Part shown: positions 4,584-7,378 of the stretch, in pieces | Numbering within the stretch: position 1 is the stretch's first letter | How the letters are laid out: the number at the start of each line of letters is the position of its first letter | NCBI GenBank assembly: GCA_934364765.1 | Contig: CAKRMO010000050.1 | Location: 1-7,378, forward strand | Direction: 5' to 3' | Length of the DNA: 7,378 nt | From: an uncultured Bacteroidaceae bacterium | Lineage (GTDB): Bacteria > Bacteroidota > Bacteroidia > Bacteroidales > Bacteroidaceae | Notes under the pieces: model-generated | The model's input: the letters and a program-made list of their open reading frames with translations, nothing else | Told to the model about the DNA's origin: nothing | Database searches by the model: none | Program-made: the position numbers and the translations under genes

Positions 4584-5825
4584 TCATTCCTCTGCGGAGG
4601 GGAGCGCGGCGTGGCGGGCGTCCTTCTGCGCACCGAATTTCAGGAGCTTGTTTGCGGAAGACGTGATGCTTCTTCCCGAAGGCTGCGCCATGGTGCGCAC
4701 GTCGTCAAATGCCTCCTGGGTTTTCTTGAGGCACGCCTCCGCCTTGTTGAGCCTTTCGCAGAGCATCTGCACACGGCTCACCATTTCATTCGCCACGGCG
4801 ATTATCTTGTCCTGGTTCTCCGCCTGGCGCATCTGTTTCCAGCTTATTTCGAGTATTCTAAGCAAGGCGTACATATTTTGCGAGCCGGTTATTAGCACAC
4901 CGTCATTATACGCATCGCGCCACAGGGCGGCGTCGTTCGAGAGTGCGAGCTGCAACGCCCCCTCGCTGAACACGTACATTATCACGAAATCCAACCGCGC
5001 CGAGCCCTTGGGCATGAACTTGCTGTAGTCCTTTGACTTCAGCTCCTTCACGTGGCTGCGCATGGAGGCAGTGTGGCGTTTCAACGCCTCGGCGCGCGCC
5101 TTGTCGTTGTCGGCGTTCTGGTAATCCTCAAAGGCCTTGAACGACATCTTGGAGTCGATCACCATGTCGCGCCTGTCGGGAAAATGGAGTATGACATCGG
5201 GAATCATCCTGCGCCCGGTCTCACCGTCTTTCAGCACGTTGCCCTTTTCGTCTCTGAGAGTTTTCTGCGTTTCATACTCCAGGCCCTCGGTGAAACCCAT
5301 GCCGTCAAGCAGTTCTTTCAGTTTGAGTTCCCCGAAGTTGCCCTGCATCTTGTTTTCGCCCGTCAGCGCCGACGCAAGGCGGTCTGCGCTCTCGCCCACT
5401 GACTTTGCCTGCTCGAAACTGTGGTTTATCGCCGTCTGCAAGCTTGCCATAGTCTTCGACTGTTCAAGCTTGCTGTGCTCCACAGCCTCTCTCATCTGCG
5501 TTATGTTGGCGTTCAGCGGGTTCAGGATTGCGGCAAGCTGCTCCTTGTTTGACGCAGAAAGCTGTTCCTGCCTCCTTGTCAGGATTTCCTCGGACGATGT
5601 GCGCAACTGCTCAGTTATGAGCTTCATCTGCTCGTCAAGCTGCTCTCTTTGACGCTCCTTCAAAAGTTCGAGGTTGCGGCTGTGTTGTTCCCCGAGCGTC
5701 CTGGCCTTTTGCGCCTCCATATCCCGCTCCACCGTGAGTGCGGAAATTTTGGCGGAGCTGCGGCTGTGGCTTATCAGAAAGCCTATAAGCAGACCCGCGA
5801 TGAAGGCAAGAGTTGCTGCAACCAT
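4584..5825 (-). CDS. rmuC: RmuC family protein (membrane-anchored nuclease-like)
   Basis: This 413-residue protein has the usual RmuC layout. A single N-terminal membrane anchor (about 2-19) is followed by a long Glu/Gln-rich coiled coil (about 24-155) and then the conserved RmuC domain. That domain begins with GNFGELKLKELL (162-173) and continues with IPDVILHFPDRRDMVIDSKMS; D210 and the D224-S-K226 triplet fit the PD-(D/E)XK-type core proposed for the family. The domain ends near 365 before a low-complexity tail. In E. coli, rmuC was identified from a screen for genes that affect the rate of inversion at short inverted repeats; its biochemical activity is poorly defined. The ATG at 5823-5825 lies 4 nt after the stop of the cotH-like gene, so translation is probably coupled; only a weak A/G-rich leader (AAGA) is seen. 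Length is typical. Confidence 0.92.
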   Translation of the reverse strand: MVAATLAFIAGLLIGFLISHSRSSAKISALTVERDMEAQKARTLGEQHSRNLELLKERQREQLDEQMKLITEQLRTSSEEILTRRQEQLSASNKEQLAAILNPLNANITQMREAVEHSKLEQSKTMASLQTAINHSFEQAKSVGESADRLASALTGENKMQGNFGELKLKELLDGMGFTEGLEYETQKTLRDEKGNVLKDGETGRRMIPDVILHFPDRRDMVIDSKMSFKAFEDYQNADNDKARAEALKRHTASMRSHVKELKSKDYSKFMPKGSARLDFVIMYVFSEGALQLALSNDAALWRDAYNDGVLITGSQNMYALLRILEISWKQMRQAENQDKIIAVANEMVSRVQMLCERLNKAEACLKKTQEAFDDVRTMAQPSGRSITSSANKLLKFGAQKDARHAALPSAEE

Positions 5826-5829
5826 ACGC

Positions 5830-7378
5830 CTATCTTATGAGAACCTTTTTGCGCAGCGTGGCGTTCCCGGCCTTCACGCTCACAATGTATATGCCGTTTT
5901 CCAACCGGCGGCTGCGGAACGGCGTTGCCGTGGTTTCGGATTCCAACAAAGCCCCGTCCGCCGAATAAACGGCTATGCCGGCGTTGCCAGCTTCGCTGTT
6001 CACGACAATGCACCCGCCGTCAACGCCAACAGATATGCCTCCGCCCGGCATAGTCCTCACATCGTTTATCGCGCTCGGGAAGTCGGCGAGAACGCTGTCG
6101 GTGTGGTGCACGGAGCGTGCGTACCAGTCCATCATGTATTCGGTCTCGCTGTCAATGCCCGCCGTGGAGCCCGGCCAGCGTGCCATCTCGCGCCCCCACG
6201 CCCCCGAAGTGTAAAACAGGTTTTTGTAGGCGAGTATTCTGGCGTTCACGCTGTCGGTTGAAAGCACGCCGTTCTTGAGCCTTATCCATGTGTCGCGGAA
6301 GTTCTCGCGGTAATAATGCGGCCCGCCGTCAAACAAACGCCTGAAAAGCCCGCACGCGGTAATTTGCCCGCCAAACCCGAAGCTGTCAAGGATGTTTCCG
6401 TCCCAGTTTCTGCCTATTGAGGCGTCGAGATCCCAGGGCGTAATCAGCGCGGCGGCGTATGGCGCGTCAATGTCGCGGAAGCTGATGTAGGTGTTCTTGC
6501 AGTTGTTGTCGTTTATGTGCAGCACGTTTATGAACAGCATGAAGTTGGTGAGGTTCTGCTGGTAGAACTTCTTGCGCAGAAGCGACGCGAAATTTGTCTT
6601 GTTTGGGTTTGTGGCGGGGGCGGCAAACTTAATCAGCTTTTTAAGCGGCGACCAGTTTGCCATCTGCACACTGTCGTCGGGGTATTTCTGCTCCCAATCG
6701 CGCCACCACAGGGTGTTGGCGGTGTTTGCGTTGTCGTCAACATTGTTGAACTGCGTCTCGTTCGACCAGCCTGTGGCCTTGTACAAAAGACCGTGGAAGG
6801 TGAGTTTGCCGTCTGCGTCGCTTTCGGTTTTCACAAGGTCGAGCTTGCGGCGGTTTATCTTGTCGGTGATGCAATAAAGCCCGTTGTACGCCCCGTCAAC
6901 GAAAACTTCCACAAAGCGTCCCTGCGTGCCGTTCACCTTTGAGTGCCCATCCGAAACTTCATAGGGGATGCTGTCTATTTGGTTCCACAAATCAAAACAG
7001 AGCCTTGTCCTCATTCTCGCCTTGTCGTTGTACATCGCGTCAAGTATGAGGTTGTCGTCCTTCATAAGCCCGAGAACGCTCACATTCTTGCCCTCGCGCT
7101 TCGCGTTCCAAAGCTTTATGGCGTAAGGTTTCTTTGCAAGCCCCGATGTGTGCGCCCCGCGTATCCTTGCCCCGATGAAATGCCGGAAAAGCGCCGAGTT
7201 CTTGGTGCGCCTCCAGGGGTCGATCACATTCAGATAGCCGTGGTGGTAAACATCGTGCTCATAGCCCGAAGCCTCTATCATGACAATCGGCAGCGTCGTG
7301 ATGTAGAGCGTCCACATCTGCAGCTTTTCGCCGATATAAAGCTTGTAAGTGCGGCGCATATTGTTGGGCAGCCTGACG
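5830..7378 (-). CDS. CotH kinase family protein with T9SS-like C-terminal domain (5' end outside window)
   Basis: At least 515 codons are open to the window edge. The first in-frame ATG (7357-7359) is preceded by open codons reading VRLPNN, so the true start and any signal peptide probably lie upstream. Numbering here is from that Met. The CotH core is clear: KKPYAIKLWN (76-85), VSVLGLMKDDNLILDAMYND (93-112), RMRTRLCFDLWNQI (115-128), FVDGAYNGLYCITDKINRR (153-171), NDNNCKNTYIS (283-293) and TPWDLDASIGRNWDG (307-321). D284 and the WDLD aspartates (D310, D312) sit where the family carries its catalytic and metal-binding acidic residues. CotH of Bacillus is an atypical secreted protein kinase, so ATP-dependent phosphorylation of an extracytoplasmic partner is possible but unproven. 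The C-terminus (about 440-509), ending RLENGIYIVSVKAGNATLRK and KVLIR, resembles a T9SS type A sorting domain, implying secretion to the cell surface. It is co-transcribed with rmuC. Confidence 0.85.
   Translation of the reverse strand, partial: VRLPNNMRRTYKLYIGEKLQMWTLYITTLPIVMIEASGYEHDVYHHGYLNVIDPWRRTKNSALFRHFIGARIRGAHTSGLAKKPYAIKLWNAKREGKNVSVLGLMKDDNLILDAMYNDKARMRTRLCFDLWNQIDSIPYEVSDGHSKVNGTQGRFVEVFVDGAYNGLYCITDKINRRKLDLVKTESDADGKLTFHGLLYKATGWSNETQFNNVDDNANTANTLWWRDWEQKYPDDSVQMANWSPLKKLIKFAAPATNPNKTNFASLLRKKFYQQNLTNFMLFINVLHINDNNCKNTYISFRDIDAPYAAALITPWDLDASIGRNWDGNILDSFGFGGQITACGLFRRLFDGGPHYYRENFRDTWIRLKNGVLSTDSVNARILAYKNLFYTSGAWGREMARWPGSTAGIDSETEYMMDWYARSVHHTDSVLADFPSAINDVRTMPGGGISVGVDGGCIVVNSEAGNAGIAVYSADGALLESETTATPFRSRRLENGIYIVSVKAGNATLRKKVLIR

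Noticed and set aside
4531..5028. Plus-strand open frames opposite the rmuC 3' half
   Set aside because: They lie over the conserved RmuC domain on the other strand and show no domain of their own.

Overview
This window comes from a Bacteroidota genome, most likely the order Bacteroidales. The pointers are the N-terminus of a Bacteroidales-type malic enzyme, a Wza/Wzc pair whose kinase has a (YG)9 tyrosine cluster, a secreted CotH-family protein with a type IX secretion (T9SS) type C-terminal domain, and two upstream elements that match the Bacteroidota -7 box TAnnTTTG. Genus cannot be fixed by eye. All five genes lie on the minus strand, so transcription runs from high to low coordinates.

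In transcription order: a 5'-truncated cotH-like gene (5830-7378) is followed 4 nt later by rmuC (4584-5825), so these two look like one operon. A 367-bp gap (4217-4583) holds a GC-rich terminator-like hairpin, a repeat element (copy 2), a -7 box and a small AT-rich dyad. Next comes wza (3386-4186), then wzc 10 nt later (871-3375); this pair makes the outer-membrane export channel and the inner-membrane tyrosine autokinase of a capsule or exopolysaccharide exporter. A strong hairpin with a T-rich tail follows wzc. A 639-bp gap (232-870) holds a second copy of the repeat element in the opposite orientation, several palindromes and the maeB -7 box. The window ends inside maeB, the NADP-type malic enzyme (1-231).

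The feature not explained by known gene families is the repeat element. Two copies of about 104 bp, roughly 80 % identical by hand alignment, sit in inverted orientation on either side of wza-wzc (578-681 on the plus strand, 4378-4480 on the minus strand). Each has a 28-nt palindrome whose arms are conserved while its centre differs but stays self-complementary (TCCGGA versus TTTAAA). Each palindrome is followed by 21-bp tandem units, each a small dyad plus a T-tract, so the T-tracts recur about every two helical turns. It could be a dispersed intergenic repeat, a structured terminator/insulator, a protein-binding array, or a substrate for inversion of the export pair. The sequence alone does not decide between these.

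No tRNA, rRNA, CRISPR array, insertion sequence or transposase is visible.
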